Source of the DNA: Epiperipatus broadwayi
Taxonomy: Eukaryota; Onychophora; Udeonychophora; Euonychophora; Peripatidae
Direction: 5' to 3'
Length of the DNA stretch: 64,000 nt
NCBI GenBank assembly: GCA_028023455.1
Contig: JAQFVV010000012.1
Span: 13,220,364-13,284,363 of the forward strand
In this document: positions 12,878 through 24,299 of the stretch, in pieces
Position numbering within the stretch: the first letter of the stretch is position 1
How the letters are laid out: every line of letters begins with the position of its first letter
Translations under genes and position numbers: made by a program
The notes under the pieces: model-generated
Databases searched by the model: none
What the model saw: the letters and a program-made list of their open reading frames with translations, nothing else
What the model was told of the DNA's origin: nothing

Positions 12878-14691
12878 ATTTTCTTTAAACATAATATCAA
12901 TATTTTAATAGATGATATAAATATTTATAAAAGAGAAAAATATAAAATCAAATAAATAATTTATATTCTTTCTCTTCAATAATTTTCACTATTTATCAGT
13001 ATTAATTTTAGAAAATGTATTAAGAGAAGAAATTTTTCACTTCAGTAAATTACTTCATAAATTTTAATTTTTAAGTGACATAAATAATTTTTTTTTTAAA
13101 AAAATGTAATATTTTTGTTAAATTAAAATTTTGTTAAATTTTGTAGTAAATAATTAGAGTTGTATTTTTTCTTCTTGTATCTTTATCTCCCTTCAGTACA
13201 ATAGGTAATGTTTAACATATCAGTGTAATTAGTCTGATTATCTTGTTTTTCTTGTGGCATAAAAAAATATTTAAAGAGGAATTTCAAAACTATGTTTGAA
13301 ATTTTTTAATTAATTAAAAAAATGAAAAAAATATCTAAACAATATTTTTTTGTAAAAATAGACCCAATTGGTTAGTAAATTTTGTTATATGATTGATCAG
13401 ATAGGTTTGTTCCAAAATTAGGGATGTGAGTCAATCAGTTGACCGCAGGATCTTGTAAGAAACAAGCCTTCTTGATCCAATCATTGAAGAGGACAGTCAG
13501 TGCCTGATGAACTGCTGAAGAAGACAGTAGAATTTAATTATGTAAAACACACTATGACTTTAGTTATAAAAATGTTTTCTAAAATAAAAACAACCCTTTG
13601 CTAAAGTTAGCTAAAAGTTAAATATCATCTACCTCCACATAAAGCTTATTACAAGATGTAAAGAATAAAAATATCCCTGAAGTAATCTGCCACAAACCTT
13701 GTCTCCAACCATGAGTTTGAATGTTTCTGAATGAAAAATTTATTCAAATAAATAATTTTTTTGTGTTAGTCTGAAATATTCTATTGCAAAACAAAAATTA
13801 GCCTGTGTAAATTAACTTGGAATAGAGAAGTCTTCAAGAAGAAAACCTACAGGGAAAACTGTAAATTACAAATGCAAAGGACTCTAAAGAAAATTAAAAC
13901 TATGATACAAAGTATTTTCTTCAATGTTCACATTACATTTAAATTTATAAAGAAAATTAAAATTAAATAGAAATTGATAATTAATAATCCTATTAGTATT
14001 TTTTTAAAATTAAAATATGTTCTTTAATTCATTTGATTTTTCCTTTCAAAATTCAAAAAAACAGTTTTAAGTAATTTAAATTTTATTAAATTTAATATTT
14101 CTTTTGAAACATGCTTTTTTTAATTCATCTATTTTACCTCCAAAATTATATAAAGGGATGACCTAATTCATCTCTGATTTTAAAAAAGGATAAACTAATT
14201 TAAAATGCCTTTATCTCTGATTGAAAAGCTGTTTTCCAACTATTATTATTTAAAATGAAATAATTTAATGAAAGCAAAACTTAATTAATTTAAGGAATAA
14301 AATCAGCTGGCTAATCATATTTTCTTATATGAAATTATTTTTTTGATAAAAATGTATATTGAAATGACCCTAATTGTTTAAAAAAAAATTCTAGTGTTAA
14401 TGTTTTTATTTTTCCAGTCATGTTATGTGAATTGATAGTGTGTGAGAGTTGATTTCATTATAGTTGTGTTTTAGAAATCATAAAACTACATAATTACAGT
14501 ACAGGAAACCTATAAATACTTTAAAGTAAAGTAGAATAAGTTGTTATATTTATTTTTCTCTTAAGCCAATAAACATCACATGATCACCATTTCTTATGCT
14601 TGCTTATAACTGTTATTAAAACAAGCAAAACTCTCTATATGTATTGCCACTCAGTGCATAAAATCCCCATCTAGTGCCTACTCGTCCAATA

Positions 14692-14733
14692 TCCCCAGAC
14701 TAGTTTCTGGCTTGTGGCCTTCATCAGTGAGGA
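14692..14733 (-). ncRNA. Hammerhead-ribozyme-like motif, copy A left arm
   Basis: Read on the minus strand: TCCTCA, then CTGATGA, an AGGCCACAAGCCA hairpin, GAAAC, a two-base loop, and GTC followed by TGGGGA. TCCTCA pairs with TGGGGA as a 6-bp helix I including one U-G pair. GGC/GCC gives a 3-bp helix II around CACAA, and helix III is only two pairs. The conserved CUGAUGA and GAAA core is intact. An A-A mismatch at the base of helix II and the tiny helix III predict weak or dimer-dependent activity. Confidence 0.6.
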
Positions 14734-15355
14734 GCCTTGGATCTGAGAGCACTGCACCTAGATATTAGGATCTAATGCAACCCTCCAGCAGCCACCTTTT
14801 ATCTCTACTTAACTACAAAACTACGAATCTTAAATTGAAAATAATATTTTCAATCCAAGCACATTAGCTTATATAGTCATATAGGTCTGAAATCAGTTCA
14901 GTACCTATACATTTTGGTGTCTTTGGTTCTTTACACTAACCATAGCCACCACTATCCTATTAGGCAGGATTGGTTTTAAGCCAATAAACATCACATGATA
15001 ATCATTTCTTATGCTTGCTTAAAACTGTTATTAAAACATGCAAAACTCTCTCTATACGTATTGTCACTCAGTGCAAACAAGAGTAATCAATGGATGCCAG
15101 AAGGCTTGTGCATAAAATAATAATAATAGGATAGTGGTGGCTATGGTTATTAAAGAACCAAAGACACCAAAATGTATAGGTACTGAACTGAGTTCAGACC
15201 TATATGACTATATAAGCCAATCAGCTTGGATTGAAAATATTATAGTGTTTTCAATATAAGACTCATAGTTTTGTAGTTAAGAAGAGATAAAAGGTGGCTT
15301 CTGGAAGGTTGCATTAGATCCTAAGATCTAGGTGCAGTCCTGTCAGATCCAAGGC

Positions 15356-15397
15356 TCCTCACTGATGAAGGCCACAAGCCAGAAACTAGTCTGGAGA
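15356..15397 (+). ncRNA. Hammerhead-ribozyme-like motif, copy A right arm
   Basis: Same layout as the left arm but on the plus strand: TCCTCA, CTGATGA, the AGGCCACAAGCCA hairpin, GAAAC, TA, GTC, TGGAGA. The core is intact; helix I has one mismatch (A for G) compared with the left-arm copy. Confidence 0.58.
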
Positions 15398-16494
15398 TAT
15401 TGGATGAGTGGACACTAAATGGGGATTTTATGCACAAGCCTTATGGCATCCATTTATTACTCTGGCTTACACTGAGTGGCAATATGTATAGAGTTTTGCC
15501 TGTTTTATTTTTCTCTTGTTCACAGTTAAAGTTTTTAGAGTCTTGTGGTCTTTAGATAGTTCTACAGAGCATAATGGTTAGTTATATGTATGTAAGGGTT
15601 TATGTTGGTGTTTGGACATCCAGATCATTACTCTGGATAGCACAATGGTATCATCTTTAACTTCGTTTTTCCCTATGTCACCACTTTGAAGTTTAGATTT
15701 TGTAACATATCTTCAGTTTGAATACTGTAAATATAAAAATATATACATTGTTAAAAAAAGTAAATTTGACAGAATGCTATGAAGCTGAAAAATAATCATT
15801 ATCTTAAAAAAAATTAGAAAAAAATGATTTTTAACACTTTTAAAAATGCTAATTTTTACATAGGTTACAAATTATATAAATTTTAAAAGATAAATATTAG
15901 AATGACAATTTTATAGATAACTTCTTAAAATTTAGAAAAAAAAGATATATATGGCTAACCTGAGATAATTCTTTATTATTAAATCTGCAAATAAGTATTT
16001 GTTGGTGACTTCCATATTTACTAACTGACCCAAATTTTGCCCTTCTATGCAGATATTTTCTGAAAATGTATTTCTTTTTAATAGAAATTTAACAATAAAT
16101 ATTGTATATCAGATATGCATTGCTTATCAGAAACTATATAAAGAGAACTTTAGTAAACTGTAATTTATCAAAAAATAAAATAAATTTTAAAGTAATTGCA
16201 GAAAAATTAATATAAAATACATATAAAAAAAGAAAGAGAAAAAGTGACAGGATGCAAGACTGTAACATCTTTTTGGAGTGAATATATATCACATTTCTAC
16301 ACATGATGATAAATAAACAAATTTTTTTTTTCAATTTAGTGGATGACAAAATATTAATAAATATTGATAATATTGTTGCTTCTTATTATCAGTCTTGTAT
16401 TTCATTTGCCTTTGTGGAAATTTCTAATAGCATACTGGGTAGATGGCTTTATTTAAAAAAAATTATGATCAATTGTTATAATAAATAATTATAA

Positions 16495-17470
16495 GCATAA
16501 CTTACATAAGATAAGTTGCAAAAATTATAATGATTGTATAAAAAAGTACAAAAAATACCTATACATTGCAAAAAATGAAATATAATTGCTTATGAACAGA
16601 TGAGGAAGTTCTATGATTCAAATATATACTCAACAGACATATGAGATATTGCATATAACAACAGACATGACAATGAAATAAATTTGATTTTTCATTATAA
16701 TCATTAAGTACAAAAAAAATATAATATTTTTATAAACAAGTAGAAAATACCTACATTGAAACAATATAGAGATAAAATTGCTACTAGAATAGGCAGAAAA
16801 CACTGAGGTATATATATATTGAGACATAAAACATGCTGTTATTTTAGAGCATAAACAAACCAGTATTATGCAGAATTTACGGTTTGTTAGATACTAAACC
16901 CAAAGAGTTACATGTAGATATATCAAAGCACAAACCAAATTTGTTATTCAACAACACTGAAACAAATCATTATCTCACAGCATTATAAATTATTTATATA
17001 AAAAAATGGAAAATATTATATAATTACAGCTGATAGAAAATATTACCTTTAGACATTTTTTTAAAAATTATGAACATTCTAGCTTCTAAGCCCTCAGACT
17101 TACATATATATGCATCAGGATTTATAACATTTGTTGGGAATAATAAGGTTAAGTCTTTTCAATAACATTTAAAAAACAAAGAAAAAAAACTCCTTTTACT
17201 AAAACTTACACTAAAAAAAGCAATAATAAATATGATTATAAGCATAACATGCAAAAATTATATTTGTATAAAAAAAGTAGAAAAAATATCTATACAATGC
17301 AAAAAATTAAATATAATTCATTATGAGTAGATGACAAAGTTATATGATTCAGATAATATTCAATAGATATATGAGAGACTGCTTGTAACAAAAAATATGA
17401 TAATGAAATAAATTTGATTTTTCATTATAATCATTATTTATAAAAAAAATATATTATATTTTTATAAACA
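16495..17470. repeat. Pair of diverged direct repeats of about 240 bp
   Basis: The block at about 16495-16740 recurs at about 17236-17470 in the same orientation. Both share AAGCATAAC, GCAAAAATTAT, a TATACATTGCAAAAAAT-like segment and the string AATAAATTTGATTTTTCAT followed by TATAATCATTA. Their start-to-start distance is about 740 bp. No coding frame or diagnostic ends are visible. They may be terminal direct repeats of a short element or a local duplication. Confidence 0.65.
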
Positions 17471-17947
17471 ATGACCAAAGTAATCTTAACAAAAATTTGT
17501 ATTATAGTTACATATATTTAAAAAAAAAAAAAATTGCTAAAGGCAATGCTTTTTTTATTTCAACCAACAATAAGTTCATAAATGCACAAAAGGTTTTAAA
17601 TCATTAGCAGCCTAAGAAAAGCTGTGAATTACATTTTTTATATAATAAAAAAAAGTATATTTTTCATTTGAGAGTGAGGATGACTGAGTAAATGAATACA
17701 TCTATGTGTGTGAGTATCAACACATGCGAATATGCACTTCTCTTTCTTTCTTAACTTTTTCATATTATTGTTTTTTTTTGTGTGTGTATATTAGTGTTTA
17801 TAAATATCTGCGCTTTCATACTTATTGAATCTTAAGGCTTTCGAGGGTGAAATATTTTCTCAAATTCATAGCATTAATATCTGCATAATGGGGTTTATAT
17901 TTATATATAGGCTGTAAATTTATTTAAATATATGTAAATTATATTGT

Positions 17948-19340
17948 TCATTTCTTTGAAAGGAAAAAGCAAAATACCTTCTTATTTATGGTGTTAGGGT
18001 TATTAACTATATGCCAAGGCTCTTTAATCTTCCAATTGGAATCATTTCGATCAGTGTATACAATGTTGAGGGTTATGAGCTCAAATGTGTGGCCCATTGC
18101 ATTTTGGTGCTCAAGGAAGATACTTTTTACTCAGAATTTTTTTGGCTCATTTGTAAAGATATCCATGCTAAGATATACTTGTAGAGAGGCATGCACATGA
18201 ATCACCATAATAAGTAGCCTCACTTCCTATCTGGGGGCATGCAATTTTATATACAGTGTGGGGAGTTTGGTCATTACAGAGTCTGTCTAAAATTATTTAT
18301 AAGCCTATTTATTGTAGAAGAAGAATGATAGCTTACTTATGTTTTGTGAATAAACATTATTTAGATTTTTGGCCAGCCGTGGTATATAAGGGAACAGTAT
18401 CCAAGGCTTGTCATCCTTGGGAGGGTTTGTTCTTATTTTATTCTAAAACCATTTGAATATTCTTGTGAGGTCACACTCCCTGATGCCTATCCCACTTAGT
18501 CCATTTAGGTATTGCTCAATGTTTGATTTTTGATCGACTTTATACTTGCATAAGTGGTCGTTTCTGTAAAGAAATGATAAGCTGGTTTATTTATGAGAAT
18601 TGGAAGAGATGCATTTGGTGTGCATGTAACCTCTTATTTATATAGGCTTAATACACATTTTGTAATTTAAATGAACATTATCTCCCTGAATCTGGATATC
18701 TAAATATTTTAACTGCCTTAGTTAACTTTCCCACTTAATTGTCCAAGACAATGCTGATTTCACCTCAAAATCAGTTTTAATTTTATTGATAAGGAATGCT
18801 GGGCAGCATATAAACACACCATCTAGGTATTGTGTGTATGTTAAATTGGGAATATTTTCAATGTATTTAGGGAGGACTTGCTTTTCAATGTTATTCAGAT
18901 AAATACATAAGATAATGTCACTTATGGGAAATCTCATTGGCCATCCATCAGTCATTTATAATATTGTTTATAAAACAGGGTGATGGTGTTGTTTTCCAGC
19001 CAGTTATGACATTCTATTATAAAATTAATTCATGTTGACTAATAATAAATGTTGATAATTTTTGATTTTACTATGTTAATAGACTACTTTCTGTTTATGG
19101 AATCATATAGCTCGATTATATCTAAAGGTTCCATTTTATGTTGGACCCCTAAATTTGTGTTTTTAATTATATTTATAAATTCAAAGGACAAATTGATACT
19201 GTAAGCACCATAACCTAGTTGGTCTATGAGCCATTGATTGATTATTTTAATGATGCTATAGTAGTGCATACTCCAAAGTAGCAGGGGGGTTGGCTTATGC
19301 AATTTGACATTGGCAAACATTTGTTGTGATGTTGCCACCG
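17948..19340 (-). pseudogene. Penelope-like element: broken reverse transcriptase with GIY-YIG endonuclease
   Basis: On the minus strand an RT region can be followed in pieces. At 19084-19338 there is KLHKP followed by SFEFINIIKN and LDIIELYDSI, which resemble the PLE finger/palm motifs. At 18722-18955 there is a WPMRFPISDII motif and then YTQYLDGVFICC, the YxDD box with the second Asp changed to Gly. A LKYLDIQI-like motif follows near 18.7 kb. At 18290-18150 VYKIACP and TYYGDSCA match the start of a GIY-YIG nuclease, and IFLEHQNAMGHTFELITLN with NDSNWKIKE (18115 down to about 17980) matches its second half. Several stops and frame changes separate the pieces, so it is dead. GIY-YIG at the C-terminus is typical of endonuclease-bearing Penelope-like elements. 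Confidence 0.83.
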
Positions 19341-20071
19341 ACTGATATATTTATAGTAATCACCTTTAGTAAAAGCAATATTGCTGTTTGCACAATATAT
19401 TACTTATAAGTTTGTTTTTGTTGTGTTTTATATAAAGTAGATTGAATTTCAGTTTATTTAGTACTCATTTTCTCCATGAATTTGGTTTAGTTGATAAAGA
19501 CAAATCAATTTCCCTTTGTTTTCCTTTAAACACATTGTGCTGTTGTCAGCAAGGAACCGCTTGGTAGTGTATATTTGCCTCCTCCAGCTCTGATTGGTGG
19601 ATTTAATAGGCTTATAAAAGAAAAGTTTGTTATCTATTTTTAAATTACAGTATATATATATGTTAAATATTTTTGATTTTTTTAATGCATATAATTTTAA
19701 AAAATTTTCTTATCATAAATGTAAATATATAGATTAAAAATATAAAATAATATATACATATTCAAATTATCTTCTTATCTCAATGTATCATCACTTTATC
19801 TCAATCCTATCACATCAGCCCAGAAGTGAGACCAACTTCTCACACTATAGATACATTAGAAACATAGTTTTTCAAGTACTCCATATAGCATATGTTACAA
19901 TTTAACTTCATATACACATTATTTTTTTAGAGATACTTATGCTTAACTTAATATAATATGTATTCAAATATTTTTCAAACTTCTATTCCATCATACTGAA
20001 ACACTCAGAAACATATATATAATAAATAAGCAATTTCCACACGAGTATGTAGATAATAATTACAGCAGCAA
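19341..20071. other. AT-rich DNA upstream of the Penelope-like remnant
   Basis: The part up to about 19620 is less AT-rich and probably belongs to the same element (its 5' part on the minus strand), but no motif could be named. The rest is AT-rich with no feature. Confidence 0.4.
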
Positions 20072-20578
20072 AATGTTTTTTCGTATAAGCAGTTATTTAT
20101 TTTGTCAAATATTATTTGCTAATTTGTTTTGTTGATTGTGCTAGTATTTTTTTAACTTTGATTTAGTAAATTATTTTGCCCCATGGTATTTTAAACATAA
20201 AATTCTTTAGTATTGTTTTAAAAAAAAATTTATGCTAATTTTTATTCATTTCCTTATTATTGATATTTGCTAATTATTCTTTTTTAATTTGGCCATGTGA
20301 TTCATTAATATTTTTTGTCACATGATTTTTGCTTTTTTTTTCTCTCAGCAAAAATCATGTGACAAAAAATATTGATGAATCACATGGTCAAATCAAAAAA
20401 GAATAATTACTAAATATCAGTAATAAGGAAGAAAAAAAAATAGTATAAAATTTTTTTAAAACCAATACATGGGCAAAATAATTTATTAAATCAAGATTAA
20501 AAAAAATACTAGCACAATCAGCAAAACATTAGCAAATAATATTTGACAAAATAAATAACTGCTTACATGAAAAACATT
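20072..20578. repeat. Large imperfect palindrome
   Basis: The left arm (20072-20332) and right arm (20348-20578) are reverse complements with scattered indels, around a 15-nt T-rich loop. The inner part (AAAAATCATGTGACAAAAAA) is essentially perfect and divergence grows outward. No coding frame. It is probably a foldback or MITE-type element, unrelated in sequence to the 9.8 kb palindrome. Confidence 0.8.
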
Positions 20579-20965
20579 AAATTTAAAAATTACTAAAGTA
20601 ACCTATGATATATATATATCATTTGGTATTATTCAAACTTTTAAGATTACAGAAATCAGTTGAATTGTTGAAAATAAAATGTAATTTTACAAAAAAATTT
20701 TAAAAAATGTCATCAAAAACTAGAAGTCCATTACAAAATATTAATACTGTATATTGTCAATATAATAGCATTATATTCTTCTATAAACACAGAATTGTTA
20801 AAACCAAATCTATGTTAAAAATTAAATTATTTTAATTTTTTTCCTTTAATATATGATCTTTTCCAGTAAAAAAGTTGTATTTCTACATGTACTGAACCCA
20901 AGATTTACTTTATTTTTTAATAATAATTTTACTACTATTGAAAAATTTTAAAATGTGCTTTATGT

Positions 20966-21160
20966 AAAAAAGTGAGGCTTAGTATTATTAAAAAAGAATT
21001 ATACGACTGAGCGCTTTCAGAAAATTTAAGTCTCCATATTCATAGCCCATTTTAGGGGTGTCGGCTTATATTAAAATAGGCTATGAATATGGAGACTTAA
21101 GTTCTCTGAAAGCGCTCAGCCATACAATTCTTTTCTAATAACATTAAGCTTCACTTTTTT
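20966..21160. repeat. Hairpin repeat with about 82-nt arms
   Basis: Arms 20966-21047 and 21079-21160 are reverse complements sharing CTATGAATATGGAGACTTAA and GAAAGCGCTCAG. They flank a short centre with the string TTAGGGGTGTCGG. It lies about 400 bp from the 21556-21618 exon, on its downstream side. It looks like a compact foldback MITE. Confidence 0.8.
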
Positions 21161-21555
21161 GTGTAAAGTATAATTTAAAACATACCACTCAAAGGTGAAG
21201 TAAAAAACAAAAATTTTATTACTATTGAAAAACTATCTTTTTTGCCAAAAACAACAAATAAAATAAGATTTATTAATAAAAATAAAAATGCAAATCAATA
21301 CATAGATATTTAAATTTAGAAAATACTTAATATTAAAAAAATAAATAAAGGATATCAAAAAATTTACATCATTTATGCTAAGATATAAATAAAATTACAA
21401 CTTTAAACTAATATTTCATCTGAATAATCTTTTTTCTTTTTTTTTAATAAAATGCATGTATTTTGACAACAACAAAATTTTTTTACAAATTAAATTAAAT
21501 AAATAAAACATAGCTTTCTGCAAGTATTATCATTAATCATTTCTCTGATACTCAC

Positions 21556-21618
21556 CTTTTGATTAATGTGAATTTCACCTTCTGAGATTGCTAGTTGCTT
21601 GGAAATGTCATTTAATTC
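21556..21618 (-). CDS. Coiled-coil protein, exon 4 of those visible (63 nt)
   Basis: A minus-strand exon of 21 codons between an AG acceptor (intron ends TATTTAAG) and a consensus GTGAGT donor. Both boundaries are phase 0. It encodes ELNDISKQLAISEGEIHINQ plus a final Lys, with regularly spaced hydrophobic residues of a coiled coil. It is too short to stand alone, but it joins in frame to both neighbours (21859-21942 upstream, 8271-8480 downstream), which makes it convincing. Only 240 bp of intron separate it from the upstream exon. Confidence 0.87.
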
Positions 21619-21858
21619 CTTAAATATATATACATATATTACAATACTTTATTTACTATATTGTATAATTCAAAAATTACACAGATTCTTTTTTTTTCAT
21701 TAAAAAATTTCTTTAAATAAGTTTATAAATATTAGAAAATGAACTATACAAATGATTAAAATAAAGTTTAATTATATAATGAAAAATTTTAAATTTTTAT
21801 GTTTTTTTTTTTAAAAAAATAGCTTTATTAATCTCTATATGCATACAAGGTTTCTTAC
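21619..21858 (-). other. Short intron (240 bp) in the coiled-coil gene
   Basis: Bounded by GTAAGA at the donor and TTTAAG at the acceptor. It is AT-rich and holds no inserted element, unlike the other introns of the gene. Confidence 0.8.
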
Positions 21859-21942
21859 TTTGTTAGTTGCAGTTAGTTGTTTTTCTATAGTATTTTTCTG
21901 GAATATGGCATGATTCAATTCTTCTCGTAAACGTTCAAATTC
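21859..21942 (-). CDS. Coiled-coil protein, exon 3 of those visible (84 nt)
   Basis: A minus-strand exon of 28 codons, phase 0 at both ends. It has an AG acceptor after a T-rich stretch (AAAATTAG) and a GTAAGA donor. It encodes EFERLREELNHAIFQKNTIE followed by KQLTATNK, a clear amphipathic heptad pattern with many Glu, Lys and Arg. It follows the 28060-28150 exon in frame after an intron of about 6.1 kb. No catalytic or binding motif is seen; the role is structural as far as can be judged. Confidence 0.87.
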
Positions 21943-23821
21943 CTAATTTTAAAAAAATAACATAACATTTAAGCCAACATGTATTAAGTAATCTATACAT
22001 ATAATCAGTTACTATAAACATTTTATTTTAAAAGATTTTAGCTTACATTTTATCACAGATAAACATAAGTGTAATTTATAGAATAGCTGACAAAAAATAA
22101 ATGTATAAAAATAGGGACAAATAAAAAAATTTGACAGAATTTATAGTAGAAAATACATCTAAAAATAAACTGAGAAACAGACAGAATGTAAAGATGATTA
22201 AATTCACAAAAAGATGTGGGATAAAAGAGTTGTTTTGTGTTAAAACAAGAAACTTCTGGAAATTTTGTTTCTGTCAGTATACATGTGGCTTTCATGTCAC
22301 TAATTATCTGATTAAATTAAAAACTTTGATATTTTCTAAATGCTAATCTCCCTTTTAAAAAAAGTAATCTGTTTAAAAAAATTAGTTTTCAAGAAATTAT
22401 TGAAACCTCTCATATTTATTGTCACTGTCAAAAGAGTAATGCTTTATCTATATATTCTACTTTTGATTAATTATTAGCAATATTATTGTTATCCAGTTCT
22501 ACATTCTAATTCTATATTATTTAATATATCCAATTTGTTAGTGCCTACCTTCATAACTTAAAATTTACTATAATAAATTATATTTATCTTTTTTCATCTT
22601 CTAGAACTTACTGCCTATTATTTCTTCAAAAATTATTTTTATATTTTTATCTCAAAAACAACAACATATTTTGTTGTGGTATTATGTAAATATCTGACAA
22701 GTTATGCTTTTGCCAATTTTCTATTGTTTCATATGACTTATAATCTCATAACTAGTCAGTTCAAATCTGCAAAATTTGAGATATTAACTAGATAAAATAT
22801 ACTGAAATCTATACATAGTTCTTCCTTCACTCATCTAAAAATTGTATCATAAAAAAATCCTCTATCTTTGTACTTATTTCTTTTGTCTTCTATTTTGTCT
22901 GTCTTTTATTTGCTTTATTTTTTCTTAATATCTATGTTGGCAATGATAATATAGAAAAATATTGGTGACAGTTGATCACAGCATTTCTGATTATATAAAA
23001 GAGAGTGATCATAAACTATTTCTATATATTACATTGAAATTTTTGTAAGTAGTCAGACTACCACTTACACAACTATCAAATTTTGCAATCAGTTAATAAC
23101 ACCTAATAACAGAATTTTGTTATACTCCAAAGTTATATCAGATTGTTAATATTAATGCCTCAATTTGTTAAAAAGTTAAATCAAGAAAGTGAATAAGCTG
23201 ATGATAAACAAAAATCCCTGGTTCAAATTCAAAACTGTTATTAAAAAAATAATAATAATCTTGATTTGGATACTGAGAAAAATTAAAAAAACTATGAAAA
23301 CTACACCATCAATAACTTAAGTATATTACTAAAACATATCAAATTCACAAATGAAAAAACTGTAAAAGAATCAGCAATTTATTTTAGCAGTAAATAACAG
23401 AGTAAAATTAATACAAGTGAGAAATGAGCACAGACAGAATCTCTTTAATGTTCTATTGTAACATTGAAAACAAAAATGAAATATTACACATTATATTATT
23501 TATCTCAAAAAAATCCTCCGCAAAAATCTGTAAACAAAATAGATAACAAAAATTCATTATGTACATATTTATAAAAAATAAAAAAAACATTTTGATGCTC
23601 TTTTTTGGTTTTCAAATTTTTTGAACTTTTAAGAAAGTTCAGTTTAAAAAAAAATCTTCCAGTCAATATCAATGTACAATATACCTAAAATAATCTATCA
23701 AATATCAGTTTTCAATGAAATAAAGTATTTTATAAACAAGAATATAGAATATTTTCTAAAAAATTATTTTCTTAGGAATTCCTCAATGTAGTCATCTGTA
23801 TTGCATTTAACCATCTCCACT

Positions 23822-23960
23822 TACCTGTGTGCGAGGGTGGGTGTCTCCCTGTGTAGCGGCTCGGGTGGGGCACGCCTTTTGGTTTGATCCCCTAAACCAA
23901 GTTTTTGTACTTATGCGCGGGTGTTTTTCCTCGTCCTCTTCAGTTTGCTCTTACTTGGTC
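23822..23960 (+). other. GC-rich island with a tRNA-promoter-like box
   Basis: About 140 bases stand out as G/C-rich in an otherwise AT-rich intron. They contain GGTTTGATCCC, similar to the pol III B box, and GTAGCGGCTCGGGTGG, loosely like an A box. The A-B spacing is shorter than in a tRNA, so a SINE head is only a guess. The short ORF covering it shows no protein similarity. Confidence 0.35.
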
Positions 23961-24099
23961 AAAGTTACTTTATACAATAAATATTTATACATTATTAATA
24001 AATTAAGTGCATTAGTTTAAAGTGTCATTCTACGTTTAAGAAGAGTTATAAAATAAATATATATTTAGTTTATTTAGAATGGCGTTATAAATTAAAAAT

Positions 24100-24275
24100 T
24101 TCATTGGATTATATATAGTAATTTAAAGTGACTATTAGCAACTCTAGATTTGTCAAATAAAATTTGAGTGTAAGAGTAAGAGGATTCTTTTACTCTTATA
24201 CAAATATATATCATGTGGTTGTGAAGGTATTCATTTATTAATAACATTCTCACAGGCTGGAATTAGTAAAGGTGT
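24100..24275. repeat. Diverged single-arm relative of the 9.8 kb palindrome
   Basis: In the same order as the right arm at 10069-10277, it carries AGTAATTTAAAGTGAC, a TTTGAGTGTAAGAGTAAGAG-like segment, GGATTC plus TTTTA, and GGTATTCATTTATTAATAAC. It has no matching second arm here. It shows that the palindrome belongs to a dispersed family. Confidence 0.6.
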
Positions 24276-24299
24276 ATATGAATTTAATGAGAAGATATA

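Larger units (their letters stand above)
14563..15504. mobile_element. Head-to-head unit with hammerhead-like motifs, copy A (942 bp)
   Basis: A left arm (about 14563-14960) and a right arm (about 15120-15504) are inverted copies of each other. The whole unit is flanked by an identical 13-bp direct repeat TTATTTTTCTCTT (14550-14562 and 15505-15517), so it seems to have inserted as one piece. Each arm carries a hammerhead-like core, read outward: minus strand in the left arm, plus strand in the right. No coding frame. Related units lie at 46.56-46.98 and 49.67-50.66 kb. Hammerhead ribozymes are known in the pseudo-LTRs of Penelope-like elements and in small non-autonomous retrozymes; a broken Penelope-like gene lies 2.4 kb away at 17.9-19.3 kb. 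Confidence 0.8.
8481..21555 (-). other. Intron of about 13.1 kb in the coiled-coil gene
   Basis: It is bounded by the GTGAGT donor of the 21556-21618 exon and the AG acceptor of the 8271-8480 exon, both phase 0. It holds the palindrome at 9.8-10.3 kb, a Merlin-like element, a hammerhead-like inverted unit, a Penelope-like gene and two foldback repeats. The remaining DNA (8.5-9.8, 12.9-14.5, 15.5-16.5, 19.4-20.0 and 21.2-21.5 kb) is AT-rich with nothing recognisable. Confidence 0.8.

Noticed and set aside
17988-18456. Two plus-strand ORFs of 66-70 codons
   Set aside because: Antisense to the Penelope-like RT/GIY-YIG frames on the minus strand, which carry the motifs.
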